This document shows, piece by piece, positions 43,101 to 51,459 of a stretch of DNA of 64,000 nt. Origin of the DNA: Hymenobacter monticola. GTDB lineage: Bacteria > Bacteroidota > Bacteroidia > Cytophagales > Hymenobacteraceae. The notes beneath the pieces are model-generated. The model was given only the letters and a program-made list of their open reading frames with translations. It did no database searches and had not been told where the DNA came from. How positions within the stretch are numbered: the first letter of the stretch is position 1; every line of letters begins with the position of its first letter. Made by a program: the position numbers and the translations under genes. The stretch lies in NCBI RefSeq assembly GCF_022811645.1, contig NZ_CP094534.1:992001-1056000 (forward strand), in the 5' to 3' direction.

Positions 43101-44051
43101 GGTCAACGTGTAGTTTGCGGCGCCCGTGGCGCCCGTGAACGTCAGCGTCGCATCCGCCGTGGTAGCAGTGCCGCCGTTGGCAACCACCGTCGCGTTGGTC
43201 ACACCCGCGCAGGTAGCCGGGGGCGTCACCACGTCGAAGCGGTAGGTGCGGCCCGCGTCGGGGCCCACGTTTGCCCGGTAATTGTGGGTGCTCGTGCCGT
43301 ACTGGCCTGTGATGAAAGTAGAGGTGGACCAGGCACCGGAAGAGCTCGCCTTGTTCACCAGCACCGTTTGCCCGCTGGCCGCGCCCGAACCCTTGATGCC
43401 CACCGTGGGGTAACGTGCAATGGCGGTATTGGCCGAAGCCGTGGCCGTGTTGTACACGAACTCGACGCGGTTGCTGGTTTCGTAAAGCTTGACTTGGAAC
43501 GAGAAGTTGGCGTATTGGCTCAGGGTGGTCGTGCCCGACTTGTCGCTCACGTTTTTCCACTGAATGGTGCACACCCGGTTGGGCGCGGCACCGGTGGTGG
43601 CCACGCGGTACTCGGTGTTGCCGGCCGAGCCGGGGCCCAGGTCTTGGTTAAACGGCATAATCAGGTTCACGTCCGCCGCACTGGTGCTCGAAATCGGGTC
43701 CACGCCAGGAGCTTGGCCGGTTTCGTAGTTGGCAAACAGGTTGGTCACCGAAGGTGCCGCGCTACCCAGGCGGATGAGCCCGTTGGTGCTGAGCACGAAT
43801 TGCGTAAACGACGCCCCGTTGTAGCTGAACGTGAAGCCGATGTTCTGCGCAGCCGAGTTGGCGTCGTCGGTGTTGGCCGTGCTGATGGCCGTGCCCGTGG
43901 TGCCCAGGTCGGTGTAGGTGCCAGCCACGTTGGCCGCAGTGGCCGTGGAGTAGTTGAGCACCTGCCCTTGGGCGGCGCCGGCTCCAAGCAGGCCGCCCAG
44001 CAGCAGTGCCCAGCGCCTCAGTTTTGGAATGGAACGTATGGGTTTTGTCAT
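40200..44051 (-). CDS. T9SS-exported surface protein with a fibronectin type III array
   Basis: 1283 aa. Signal peptide ending GAAQGQ at about residue 30. The N-terminal ~230 residues resemble the T9SS-substrate module (NIGFTFSYNGASFTQFVLST, NGLIRLGS). Two fibronectin type III domains alternate with PPC-like domains (DDVWYRFVATATSHTVTV; KDVWYSFTTLPGQTAATVTV). Residues about 755-1185 hold five near-identical fibronectin type III repeats of 86-88 residues, each with YTVTYTAAGGTAQTQTATGS or a close variant. A type A sorting domain ends the protein (LAVYPNPARQAFTV ... TGVYSVRVQVNG). It is likely an extended surface adhesin. The repeats are 258-264 bp apart and highly similar in DNA. Confidence 0.9.
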   Translation of the reverse strand: MTKPIRSIPKLRRWALLLGGLLGAGAAQGQVLNYSTATAANVAGTYTDLGTTGTAISTANTDDANSAAQNIGFTFSYNGASFTQFVLSTNGLIRLGSAAPSVTNLFANYETGQAPGVDPISSTSAADVNLIMPFNQDLGPGSAGNTEYRVATTGAAPNRVCTIQWKNVSDKSGTTTLSQYANFSFQVKLYETSNRVEFVYNTATASANTAIARYPTVGIKGSGAASGQTVLVNKASSSGAWSTSTFITGQYGTSTHNYRANVGPDAGRTYRFDVVTPPATCAGVTNATVVANGGTATTADATLTFTGATGAANYTLTLAQTGGTGTPATGTLSGSPISLTGLTPNTPYTVTIVTNCFGGGTSTPVTVTFTSGAAVSAPANDDCAGAIALTTGATCTPTNGTTIGATQTLAAIACGNFTGNADDDVWYRFVATATSHTVTVVGSATFDAVVDVRSGSCASSTNIGCADATLSGGTETATLSGLVVGQTYYVRVYSYGTTAGTFTICVTGGSAPATCAGVTNAAVTNTGGTATAVTASLTFTAATGATDYTLTLNETGSTAPPATGTLSGSPISLTGLTPNTSYTVTIVTNCSNGGTSAPVTVVFTSGAPVPAPANDNPTGATALTVSSTCTPTNGTNAGATTTTVNGYANPGTCGIAASPKDVWYSFTTLPGQTAATVTVTGVPAGLVRVFSAASNAGPFTQVNCSAGSANNTVAGPVSLTGLTANTTYYISVAGYGSNDTQGAFTICVTGTGTAPCVAPTALAAGSITTSGATLTFTPATGVSSYTVTYTAAGGTAQTQTATGSPVTLANLTSGTAYTVSVVTNCSATQTSVATTATFTTLTPCTAVTSLATSNVTTTSATLSFTGASAGTSYTVTYTAAGGTAQTQTATGSPVTLANLTPGTAYTVSVVTNCGSQVSPSASITFTTLAPCSAPTALTAGSITTTGATLTFTAPTAGATGYTVTYTAAGGTAQTQTATGSPVVLTGLTSGTAYTVSVVTNCGGGQTSAATSTTFTTLTPCTAVTGLTAGSITATGATLSFTGASAGTSYTVTYTAAGGTAQTQTATGSPVTLTGLQAGLQYSVSVVTNCGGGQTSTAATTTFTTTAPAPTNATVSNITGTGATIAFTAAAGATNYTVTYTRAGGTAQTQTVTGSPVTLTGLTSGAAYTVTIVANYPGGGTSSPVTVTFNTVLAARTALGGGELAVYPNPARQAFTVSLPALPAARTAQVELVNVLGQTISRQTVGLTAGGTRVPFDAMGLPTGVYSVRVQVNGETAVTRLVLE
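40500..41790 (-). repeat. Five tandem fibronectin type III repeats (258-264 bp units)
   Basis: The marker ctgrgccgtg recurs at 40611, 40869, 41133, 41397 and 41661, giving spacings of 258, 264, 264 and 264 bp. Identity between units is high in DNA, a sign of recent expansion or ongoing gene conversion. Confidence 0.88.
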
Positions 44052-44557
44052 ACTAATGATGAAATGAAAAAGAGAAAGAAACGGAAAGAAATGAACGGTT
44101 AATTATGGCGCTGCAAGGCTATTTGTTGTGGAAAGCCCATTCGCGTGCTAAAGTAAGGACTAACAGCTCATATGCTCAGCTTGCCAGCCAACTTACTATT
44201 CTCATGGTCCCATTCAACCGGTGCTTTCTGCTGACGTTTGCCCGCTCCAGCACTCACCGAATGCTATAAAATCGGGCTTTTTGAGAAAACAGCAATTGGC
44301 ATTCACTGTCCACCGGCTGGGCAGGAAGCAGCTAAGGGGCTTATTCATCGCTCCTACTGTCCAAGTAGCCGCATTTGCGCGCCGAAACGGGGCTTCCAGC
44401 AGGCGTTCTGCTGCTGAGCAAGGCGCGGGGCGCCGCCTGCCTCCATTATTTTCTACGCCAGCAACCCGCCCACCCAGGGCGGGCCCGGCCGCAGTAGCAA
44501 CAAACCCATAATAAATAGCGCCCCAGGCCGTACTTTTCGGGCAAAACCGCGCTGCTT
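44052..44557. other. Intergenic region of about 500 bp, no gene seen
   Basis: No open frame with a recognisable domain and no RNA gene was found. It should contain the divergent promoters of the surface protein (minus) and the coiled-coil membrane protein (plus). A TACTTTTC sequence near 44530 resembles a -7 box for the plus-strand gene. Confidence 0.4.
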
Positions 44558-45598
44558 ATGTCCTTCCGCTTTGTTCTGGCCGCTCTGGCCCTGTTGCTGC
44601 TCACCGGCCCGCTCCGCGCCCAAACGGCCCTGGGCCAGCCCTCGCTCGACGAAAGCAAGGTGCAAATCTGGTGCGCCACGGTGCGCTTTGTATACGACGA
44701 CGCCGGCCGCCCCAACCTCAAAAGCACCGTGCGCTGCGAGGGCGGCAACCTCGACGCCCTGGCTGCCAGCATCCGGCCCGACAGCCTGCGGGTGTACTCG
44801 CTGCTCTACCAGCCCCTGGAGGGCCGTGGCGCCCTCTACCAGGGCAAGAAGGACAACCCCGCCCGGCTGGCCGCCCTAGCCAAGGCCATTGTGAGCAAGC
44901 TGAAAAGCTCGCCCGCCCGCCGCAAAGACCCGGCCCGCATGGCGCGTGTGGCCGCCCTCGAAACGGCCCTGACCAACTACGTGACCTCGGGCACGCCGCT
45001 GGGCGAAGTGCCCGCCGCCATGGCCCCCGAGAAGCCCGACACCACCGCCGTACCCGGCGCCCCCGGCCCCGCCGAAGCCGCCGAAGCCCAGGCCGCCGCC
45101 GAGCGCGACGCCGCCCGCCCCGACGGCGCGGCCCTGCCCACCACCGGCCCGGGCAACCTGCTTTTCCGCTTTGCCGCCCCGCTCTCGCTCATCCTGAGCA
45201 TTCTGAGCTTGGTACTCTACATCATGCTGCGCGTCACGCTGGGCCATTGGCGCCGGCAGCAGCGCCGCGAAACCCTGGAAGCCAAGCACGCCGCCGCCGC
45301 CGCCCAAACGGCCGCCGCCGAAACCAACGCCGCCGTGGCCGACTCTCTGGCCCGCGTGAAGCGCGCTGAGGCCCTGGTGCTGGCCGCTTCTGAAACCAAT
45401 GCCCCCGCCACGCCGGCCCTCGACCAGCTCAGCCCCGCCCAGCGCCTGGAAGTGGAGCGCCTGGTGAGCCAGCGCGTGGACGAGGAGCTGCGCTGGCTGC
45501 GGGCCAACCTGCCCGAGCTGGTGGCCGCTGCGGTGGCGGCCCCGGCGGCGGCAATGGACACACCGGCTGCTCCGGCCGCTGCTGCTGACGATGTGTAG
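44558..45598 (+). CDS. Membrane protein with signal peptide, Ala-rich linker and coiled coil
   Basis: 346 aa. Signal peptide about 1-21 (VLAALALLLLTGPLRAQ). Residues about 25-145 form a soluble domain (VQIWCATVRFVYDDAGRPNL, LDALAASIRPDSLRVYSLLY). An Ala/Pro/Glu-rich linker (about 150-200) leads to one membrane helix about 208-227 (FAAPLSLILSILSLVLYIML). The C-terminal cytoplasmic part is an Ala-rich coiled coil (ETLEAKHAAAAAQTAAAETN, LARVKRAEALVLAA). No family is recognised. The architecture suggests a single-pass protein linking the periplasm to a cytoplasmic helical bundle. Confidence 0.65.
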   Translation: MSFRFVLAALALLLLTGPLRAQTALGQPSLDESKVQIWCATVRFVYDDAGRPNLKSTVRCEGGNLDALAASIRPDSLRVYSLLYQPLEGRGALYQGKKDNPARLAALAKAIVSKLKSSPARRKDPARMARVAALETALTNYVTSGTPLGEVPAAMAPEKPDTTAVPGAPGPAEAAEAQAAAERDAARPDGAALPTTGPGNLLFRFAAPLSLILSILSLVLYIMLRVTLGHWRRQQRRETLEAKHAAAAAQTAAAETNAAVADSLARVKRAEALVLAASETNAPATPALDQLSPAQRLEVERLVSQRVDEELRWLRANLPELVAAAVAAPAAAMDTPAAPAAAADDV

Positions 45599-45611
45599 GC
45601 TGCGTTCGGCT

Positions 45612-45767
45612 GCTTAACCCCACCCCCGGCCCCTCCCCCCAGGGGAGGGGAGCCACGGCATGGCTGACGCTGTTCTATTTGAATTTTTACCTTCTAAAAT
45701 ATACAGAATACTCTTAAATCGTCTGGCTCCCCTCCCCTGGGGGGAGGGGACGGGGGTGGGGTTAAGC
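45612..45767. repeat. 44-bp inverted repeat, GC-rich
   Basis: Arms at 45612-45655 and 45724-45767 are reverse complements with one mismatch and a 68-bp AT-rich spacer. They contain gcttaaccccacccccggcc. No T-run adjoins the arms. Confidence 0.9.
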
Positions 45768-45796
45768 ACCTGAACTACATTCAATTTCTTACATTT

Positions 45797-46003
45797 ATGA
45801 AAGCTGCTTTCCGCCCGCTCGTGCTGCTGGCAGCCCTGGTGCTGCCGGCCTGCCGGGCCAGCTCGCCGCCGGCGCGCAACACCCTGCCCCGCCGCCAGCC
45901 CCTCACCGAAGCCACCACCCCCGAAAACGCCGAGCCCAGCCGCAAAGCCGGCCTGGAGCTCGTGCCCGACACCACCCGCCGTGACCTACCCCAACAGCCG
46001 TAA
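45797..46003 (+). CDS. Lipoprotein leader, probably the frame-split N-terminus of the following peptidase
   Basis: 68 codons: signal peptide with lipobox LPAC at about 16-19, then a Ser/Pro-rich linker ending DTTRRDLPQQP and a stop at 46001-46003. It overlaps the next gene by 23 bp in another reading frame. Bacteroidota prolyl oligopeptidases often begin with just such a lipobox and linker before a YPxxRKxD segment, and the peptidase here lacks its own signal. A one-base change near 45975-46000 would join them. A separate translationally coupled peptide is the alternative. Confidence 0.55.
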   Translation: MKAAFRPLVLLAALVLPACRASSPPARNTLPRRQPLTEATTPENAEPSRKAGLELVPDTTRRDLPQQP

Positions 46004-48041
46004 AACCGACACCACCGACACCTATTTTGGCACCGCCGTGCCCGACCCCTACCGCTGGCTCGAAGACGCCGACTCGGCCGAAACCGCCGCTTGGGTGAAG
46101 GCCCAGAACGAAGTCGCGTTTGATTACCTAAGCCAAATTCCGTTTCGGGACGCCATTCGGGCCCGCCTCACCCGCCTCTGGAACTACGAGCGCTACAGCG
46201 TGCCCGAACAGGTGGGCGACGAGCTGGTGTACGCCAAAAACGACGGGCTGCAAAACCAGGCCGTGGTGTACCGCCAGCGCGGCAATGAGGCGCCCCGCGT
46301 ACTGCTCGACCCCAACCAGTTTTCGGAAGACGGCACCACCGCCCTGGCGGGCATGGAGTTCAGCAACGACCACCGCTACCTGGCCTACGCCACCAGCCGT
46401 GGAGGCTCCGACTGGAACCAGGTCCGCATCATGGACCTGCGCACCCAGGAGTTGCTGCCCGATGTATTGGATTGGGTGAAAGTCTCGGGTACGTCGTGGA
46501 CGGCCGACGGCTTCTACTACAGCCGTTACGACGCGCCCGCTCCCGGCGAAAACGACCTCTCGGGCAAAAATGAGTTTCACAAGGTCTACTTCCACTGGCT
46601 CGGCACGCCGCAGTCGGACGACCGGCTGGTGTATGAGAACGCCGAAATGGCTTTGGGCTTCCGCATGGCCGGCGCCACCGAAGACGAGCGATTTCTGTGC
46701 CTCTACCTTACCGATGGCGTGAGCGACGGCAACCGCCTGCTGGTGCGCGACCTGAACGTCCTGGCCCAGGCCGACAGCTGGGTGACACTGTTCGGTTCAT
46801 ATGAATTCAACAACACCGTCATCGGCAGCGTGGGCGGCGAAGTGCTGGTATATACCAACTACCAAGCGCCCAACTACCGCCTGGTCGGCATCGACTCCAG
46901 CCGGCCTGCCGAAGCCCACTGGCGCGAGGTGCTGCCCGAAACTGCCAACAAGCTCGAAGGCGTGAGCCAGGCGGGCGGCTACCTGCTGGCCAGCTACCTG
47001 CACGATGCCAGCTCGCAGGTGAAAGTGTACTCAGAGCAGGGCGAGTTTCGGCACGACGTGGCGCTGCCGGCCATCGGCACGGCCAGCGGCTTTGGCGGGC
47101 GGCGCGAGGCTACGGCGGTGTACTACGCTTTTACGTCCTTCACCTACCCCACCACCATCTACCGCTACGACGTCGCCACGAACACCAGCGCCGTGTTTCG
47201 CGCCCCAGCAGTGGACGTGCGGCCCGCCGACTACGAAACCACCCAGGTGTTCTACCCCAGCCAGGACGGCACGCGCATTCCGATGTTCATCGTGCACAAG
47301 CGCGGCCTGGAGCTGAATGGCCAGCACCCCACCTACCTCTACGCCTACGGTGGCTTCAACGTGAGCGTGACGCCGGCCTTCTCGGTGGCGCGGATGCTGT
47401 GGCTCGAAAACGGCGGCATCCTGGCCGTGGCCAACCTGCGCGGTGGCGGCGAATACGGCGAGGACTGGCACCGCGCCGGCATGACCCCGCACAAGCAAAA
47501 CGTGTTCGACGACTTCATTGCCGCCGCCGAGTACCTCAAAACAAACCGCTACACCGACACGCAGCACCTCGCCATTGCGGGCGGCTCCAACGGCGGCCTG
47601 CTGGTGGGGGCCGTGGCCAACCAGCGCCCCGACCTGTGCCGCGTGGCCCTGCCCGCCGTGGGCGTGATGGACATGCTGCGCTACCAGAAATTCACCATCG
47701 GCTGGAACTGGGCGCCCGAATACGGCACCTCCGACGACGAAGCGCAGTTCCGTAACCTACTGGCCTTTTCGCCCCTGCACAATCTGCGGCCCGGCACCGC
47801 CTACCCCGCCACGCTCATCACTACCGCCGACCACGACGACCGGGTGGTGCCCGCGCACTCCTTTAAGTACGCCGCCGCCCTGCAGGCCGCCAACGCCGGC
47901 CCCTACCCTACTTTGATTAGAATCGATGTGAACGCCGGCCACGGTGCCGGCAAAAGCACCGCCCTGCTCATCGACGAGTGGGCCGACGTGTGGAGCTTCT
48001 GCTTCGCCAACATGGGCGTGACGCCAGTGGTTGAAATGTAG
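45981..48041 (+). CDS. Prolyl oligopeptidase (S9A family)
   Basis: 686 aa from a GTG at 45981 (TYPNSRKTDTTDTYFGT). The N-terminal beta-propeller domain is typical (VPDPYRWLEDADSAET, LWNYERYSVPEQVGDELVYA, AKNDGLQNQAVVYRQ). The C-terminal alpha/beta hydrolase has the catalytic Ser in GGSNGGLLVGA (about residue 536), Asp in TADHDDRVVP (about 618) and His in NAGHGAGKS (about 654). It cleaves after proline in short peptides. The mature enzyme has no signal of its own; the lipoprotein leader upstream in another frame probably supplied it. Confidence 0.92.
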   Translation: MTYPNSRKTDTTDTYFGTAVPDPYRWLEDADSAETAAWVKAQNEVAFDYLSQIPFRDAIRARLTRLWNYERYSVPEQVGDELVYAKNDGLQNQAVVYRQRGNEAPRVLLDPNQFSEDGTTALAGMEFSNDHRYLAYATSRGGSDWNQVRIMDLRTQELLPDVLDWVKVSGTSWTADGFYYSRYDAPAPGENDLSGKNEFHKVYFHWLGTPQSDDRLVYENAEMALGFRMAGATEDERFLCLYLTDGVSDGNRLLVRDLNVLAQADSWVTLFGSYEFNNTVIGSVGGEVLVYTNYQAPNYRLVGIDSSRPAEAHWREVLPETANKLEGVSQAGGYLLASYLHDASSQVKVYSEQGEFRHDVALPAIGTASGFGGRREATAVYYAFTSFTYPTTIYRYDVATNTSAVFRAPAVDVRPADYETTQVFYPSQDGTRIPMFIVHKRGLELNGQHPTYLYAYGGFNVSVTPAFSVARMLWLENGGILAVANLRGGGEYGEDWHRAGMTPHKQNVFDDFIAAAEYLKTNRYTDTQHLAIAGGSNGGLLVGAVANQRPDLCRVALPAVGVMDMLRYQKFTIGWNWAPEYGTSDDEAQFRNLLAFSPLHNLRPGTAYPATLITTADHDDRVVPAHSFKYAAALQAANAGPYPTLIRIDVNAGHGAGKSTALLIDEWADVWSFCFANMGVTPVVEM

Positions 48042-48124
48042 GGGCGGGGCTTGCCCCCGCCCGGGCGTCTGTGCCGCTGTCATATTTTCGTTCACTGACG
48101 GGCGGGGGCAAGCCCCGCCCCTAC
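48038..48124. repeat. Perfect 26-bp inverted repeat, GC-rich
   Basis: Arms at 48038-48063 and 48099-48124 are exact reverse complements (begin gtaggggcggggcttgcccc) with a 35-bp spacer. The left arm includes the stop codon of the peptidase, and the right arm ends 12 bp before the start of the next gene. Confidence 0.9.
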
Positions 48125-48136
48125 TCCCTCTAGCTT

Positions 48137-49201
48137 ATGCAAATCGGAATCAGCTCATTTGGCGAGGTCGCCCCCGCCCACGTGGCCGGCCAGGACCACG
48201 CCGCCGCCCAACGCATGCAAGAACTGCTGGCCATGGGCCAGCTGGCCGATGAAGTGGGCCTCGACGTGCTGGCCCTCGGCGAGCACCACCGGCCCGACTT
48301 TATCATCTCGGCCCCCGAAGTCATTCTGGCCGCTGTGGCCGCCGTCACCAAGCGCATCCGCCTCAGCAGTGCCGTCACCGTGCTCAGCTCCGTCGACCCG
48401 GTGCGGACCTTCCAGAACTTTGCTACGGTGGACCTCATTTCCAACGGACGGGCCGAGATTATCGCCGGCCGCGGCTCTTTCATTGAGTCGTTCCCGCTGT
48501 TTGGTCAGGATTTGAAGGACTACGATGCGCTTTTCATTGAAAAGCTGCAGCTGTTGCTCAAAATCAATGAGAACGAAGTCGTTTCCTGGAAGGGCAAGCA
48601 CCGCGCGGCCATCGACGCCAAGGGCGTGTACCCGCGCCCGGCACAGGCCAGAATTCCGGTTTGGATAGGCGTGGGCGGCACGCCGGCCTCGGTCATTCGG
48701 GCCGGGCAGCTGGGGCTCCCGCTCACCATTGCCATCTTGGGCGGGGCGCCCGCGCAGTACGTGCCGTTTGCCGAGCTCTACCGCGAATCGGCCCAGAAGG
48801 CCGGGCACGACGTGGCCGCCCTGCAGCTGGCCATCAACTGCCACCTGCACGTGGCCGACACGGCCCAGCAGGCCCGCGACGAGTTTTTCCCGCCCTACTC
48901 CACGCTCATGAACCGCATCGGCCGCGAGCGGGGCTGGTCGCCCATGGACCGCCGCCACTTCGACTACCTCTGCGGCCCGCAGGGCCCGCTGCTGGTGGGC
49001 TCGCCGCAGGACATCATCGACAAGCTGCTCTACCAGCACCGGCTGTTCAACAACACCCGTTTCCTGGCCCAGCTCGTCATTGAGGGCATTGCGCACCAAA
49101 GCGTGCTGCGCTCCATCGAGCTGCTGGGCACGCAGGTGGCGCCGGCCGTGCGGGCGGCGCTGGGCGTCACAGGCTCCGAATCCACAAAAGTTTCGGCCTG
49201 A
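48137..49201 (+). CDS. LLM-class flavin-dependent oxidoreductase
   Basis: 354 aa, a bacterial-luciferase-like TIM barrel. Family features: LADEVGLDVLALGEHHRPDF near residue 35, LAAVAAVTKRIRLSSAVTVL, RTFQNFATVDLISNGRAEII, AGRGSFIESFPLFG and PVWIGVGGTPASVIRAGQLG. The enzyme uses reduced FMN to oxidise an organic substrate; the natural substrate is not deducible. It has its own start after the inverted repeat. No reductase partner is next to it. Confidence 0.9.
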   Translation: MQIGISSFGEVAPAHVAGQDHAAAQRMQELLAMGQLADEVGLDVLALGEHHRPDFIISAPEVILAAVAAVTKRIRLSSAVTVLSSVDPVRTFQNFATVDLISNGRAEIIAGRGSFIESFPLFGQDLKDYDALFIEKLQLLLKINENEVVSWKGKHRAAIDAKGVYPRPAQARIPVWIGVGGTPASVIRAGQLGLPLTIAILGGAPAQYVPFAELYRESAQKAGHDVAALQLAINCHLHVADTAQQARDEFFPPYSTLMNRIGRERGWSPMDRRHFDYLCGPQGPLLVGSPQDIIDKLLYQHRLFNNTRFLAQLVIEGIAHQSVLRSIELLGTQVAPAVRAALGVTGSESTKVSA

Positions 49202-49269
49202 GAAGCAACCCCGAACGTCCCAAAGCGGTCAGCAGCAGAAAGGTAATATACAAACTCAACCGTTCTGCT

Positions 49270-49935
49270 ATGCGTCATTTCGTCTTCTTGCTGCTCTTAC
49301 TGAGCCAACAGGCTTATGCTCAAAATGTCACGGCCTACAAAATACTGCCGGCCAATGCGTCCGCCAACGACAACCTCAAGCTGGTGCTCACGGTGGCCCA
49401 CGGGGGTTGCGGCGGCTACTTTAGCTACAGCGTCACCCGTTCGGGCAATGCGCTGGCGGTGAGGGGGTGCTACCCGGCTGTCGTCATCGCCATGCCCTGC
49501 GTCACTTCCGACACGGTGCAGCTAGGCCGGTTGCCGGCCGGCACCTACAGCGTTTCTGCTGCCAGCTACATTGCCCAAACGGCCAGCGACTGCCCGGGCA
49601 CCGCTGTGGTGGCGCCCGGGCCGCCCAATGCCACCGGCAGCTTCACCGTCGGGCTGGCGCTGGCTAGCCGGGCAGCAACCCCGGCCTGGACGCTTTCGCC
49701 CACCGTGGTGCCCGCCACGGCCACTGCCCTGGCCCTATCCGGTGAGGCAGCCTGGCAGCAAGTGGCCATTTACGACGTGAGCGGCCGCCAGCTGGCCCGT
49801 TACGCGGCTCCGGCCCTGCCCGTCCTGAACGGCAGCCCGCAGGTGCCCGTGCTTAGCCTGGCCCCGGCCCTTTATCTGTTGCGCGTGACGGACCAAAGCG
49901 GCCTCACCAGCACGCGGCGCTTCGTCCGGCAATAG
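49270..49935 (+). CDS. Small secreted protein with a degenerate T9SS-type C-terminal domain
   Basis: 221 aa. Signal peptide of about 18 residues ending AYAQ. The mature part begins NVTAYKILPANASANDNLKL and has about four Cys residues (GGCGGYFSYS, RGCYPAV, MPCVTSD, DCPGTAV), likely disulfide-bonded. The last ~80 residues look like a T9SS sorting domain (VAIYDVSGRQLARY ... PALYLLRVTDQSGLTSTRRF) but lack the usual PNP motif. The size is small for a T9SS substrate. Function unknown. Confidence 0.75.
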   Translation: MRHFVFLLLLLSQQAYAQNVTAYKILPANASANDNLKLVLTVAHGGCGGYFSYSVTRSGNALAVRGCYPAVVIAMPCVTSDTVQLGRLPAGTYSVSAASYIAQTASDCPGTAVVAPGPPNATGSFTVGLALASRAATPAWTLSPTVVPATATALALSGEAAWQQVAIYDVSGRQLARYAAPALPVLNGSPQVPVLSLAPALYLLRVTDQSGLTSTRRFVRQ

Positions 49936-49954
49936 CTGCGCGGCACCCACGAAA

Positions 49955-49987
49955 AAGCCCCGCCTGCATGCACAGGCGGGGCTTTTC
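49955..49987. terminator. Hairpin terminator
   Basis: An 11-bp perfect stem (agccccgcctg at 49956-49966, complement at 49973-49983) with A/T-runs on both sides. It is shared by the convergent secreted-protein gene and ahcY. Confidence 0.88.
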
Positions 49988-50004
49988 ACTTCACTAATTT
50001 GCTA

Positions 50005-51324
50005 CTAGTAGCGGTACAGGTCCGACTTGAACGGGCCTTCTACCGGCACTTTGATGTAGTCGGCCTGCTTGCTGGTCAGCTCGTCCAGCTCCACGCCGAT
50101 TTTGGCGAGGTGCAGGCGGGCCACCTTCTCGTCGAGGTGCTTGGGCAGGGTGTACACCTGGTTTTCGTACTGGTCAGCGCGCTGCCACAGCTCCAGCTGG
50201 GCCAGCGTCTGGTTTGTGAACGAGTTCGACATCACGAACGAGGGGTGGCCGGTGGCGCAGCCCAGGTTCACAAGGCGGCCTTCGGCGAGGATGATTACCT
50301 CTTTGCCGTCGATGGTGTAGAGGTCCACTTGCGGTTTCACCGTGTCCTTGGTGTGGCCGTAGTTCTGGTTTAGCCACGCCATGTCGATTTCATCGTCGAA
50401 GTGGCCGATGTTGCAGACAATGGCCTTGTCCTTGAGGGCGCGGAAATGCTCCTCGCGGATGATGTCGCAGTTGCCGGTGGTGGTGATGACGATGTCGGCG
50501 CGCGGAATGGCGTTTTCCATCTTCTTCACTTCGAAGCCGTCCATGGCGGCCTGCAGGGCACAGATGGGGTCAATTTCCGTGACAATAACGCGGGCACCGG
50601 CGCCGCTCAGCGAGGCAGCGGTGCCTTTTCCTACGTCGCCGTAGCCGGCCACCACGGCCACTTTGCCGGCCATCATCACGTCGGTAGCCCGGCGAATGGC
50701 GTCCACGGCCGATTCTTTGCAGCCGTACTTGTTATCAAACTTCGACTTCGTCACCGAGTCGTTCACGTTGATGGCGGGGAAAGGCAGGGTGCCGTTTTTC
50801 ACGCGCTCATACAGACGCAACACGCCAGTGGTAGTTTCTTCCGAAACACCTTTGATGCCGGCGGCTAGCTCGGGGTAGCGGTCCAGCACCATGTTGGTGA
50901 GGTCGCCGCCGTCGTCGAGAATCATGTTCAGGGGCTGGCGGTCTTCGCCGAAGAACAGCGTCTGCTCGATGCACCAGTCAAACGAAGCCTCGTCCATGCC
51001 CTTCCAGGCGTACACCGGGATGCCGGCGGCGGCAATCGCGGCGGCGGCGTGGTCCTGCGTCGAGAAGATGTTGCACGACGACCACGTGACCTCGGCGCCC
51101 AGGGCGGTGAGGGTTTCGATGAGCACGGCCGTTTGAATGGTCATGTGCAGGCAGCCGGCAATGCGCGCGCCTTTGAAAGGCTGCGAAGCGCCAAACTCCT
51201 CCCGCAACGACATCAGGCCGGGCATTTCGGCTTCAGCGAGGCGGATTTCCTTGCGGCCCCACTCGGCGAGGCTCATGTCTTTTACTTTGTACGGAACGTA
51301 CGTTTTCGTCGTGGTTTCCACCAT
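50005..51324 (-). CDS. ahcY: S-adenosylhomocysteine hydrolase
   Basis: 439 aa. It converts S-adenosylhomocysteine, the by-product of methylation, to adenosine and homocysteine, with bound NAD. Motifs: [56 protein letters not shown] for NAD binding and the C-terminal PFKSDLYRY. Length is the family norm. metK lies about 4 kb away, and an RNA methyltransferase lies between them. A -7 box TATCTTTG sits upstream. Confidence 0.97.
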   Translation of the reverse strand: MVETTTKTYVPYKVKDMSLAEWGRKEIRLAEAEMPGLMSLREEFGASQPFKGARIAGCLHMTIQTAVLIETLTALGAEVTWSSCNIFSTQDHAAAAIAAAGIPVYAWKGMDEASFDWCIEQTLFFGEDRQPLNMILDDGGDLTNMVLDRYPELAAGIKGVSEETTTGVLRLYERVKNGTLPFPAINVNDSVTKSKFDNKYGCKESAVDAIRRATDVMMAGKVAVVAGYGDVGKGTAASLSGAGARVIVTEIDPICALQAAMDGFEVKKMENAIPRADIVITTTGNCDIIREEHFRALKDKAIVCNIGHFDDEIDMAWLNQNYGHTKDTVKPQVDLYTIDGKEVIILAEGRLVNLGCATGHPSFVMSNSFTNQTLAQLELWQRADQYENQVYTLPKHLDEKVARLHLAKIGVELDELTSKQADYIKVPVEGPFKSDLYRY

Positions 51325-51359
51325 GATGCGGATTAATTTGGTGTATCGCGTGTCAACTG

Positions 51360-51367
51360 CAAAGATA
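51360..51367 (-). promoter_or_regulatory. -7 promoter box TATCTTTG for ahcY
   Basis: On the minus strand TATCTTTG matches the TAnnTTTG consensus, 36 bp upstream of the ahcY start. No good -33 TTG is seen at the usual spacing. Confidence 0.6.
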
Positions 51368-51398
51368 CTCGATTTGTTCAGCGGTGCGGCACACGAAA

Positions 51399-51426
51399 AA
51401 GCCCGCGCTGCGGGCGCGGGCTTTTC
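51399..51426. terminator. Hairpin terminator
   Basis: A perfect 10-bp stem (aagcccgcgc at 51399-51408, complement at 51414-51423) with a 5-nt loop. It lies 3' of the DUF4397 gene that stops at 51460 and before the ahcY promoter. Confidence 0.82.
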
Positions 51427-51459
51427 TGAAATCAGGCGAACCGGCTAGAATGCCTGCCG

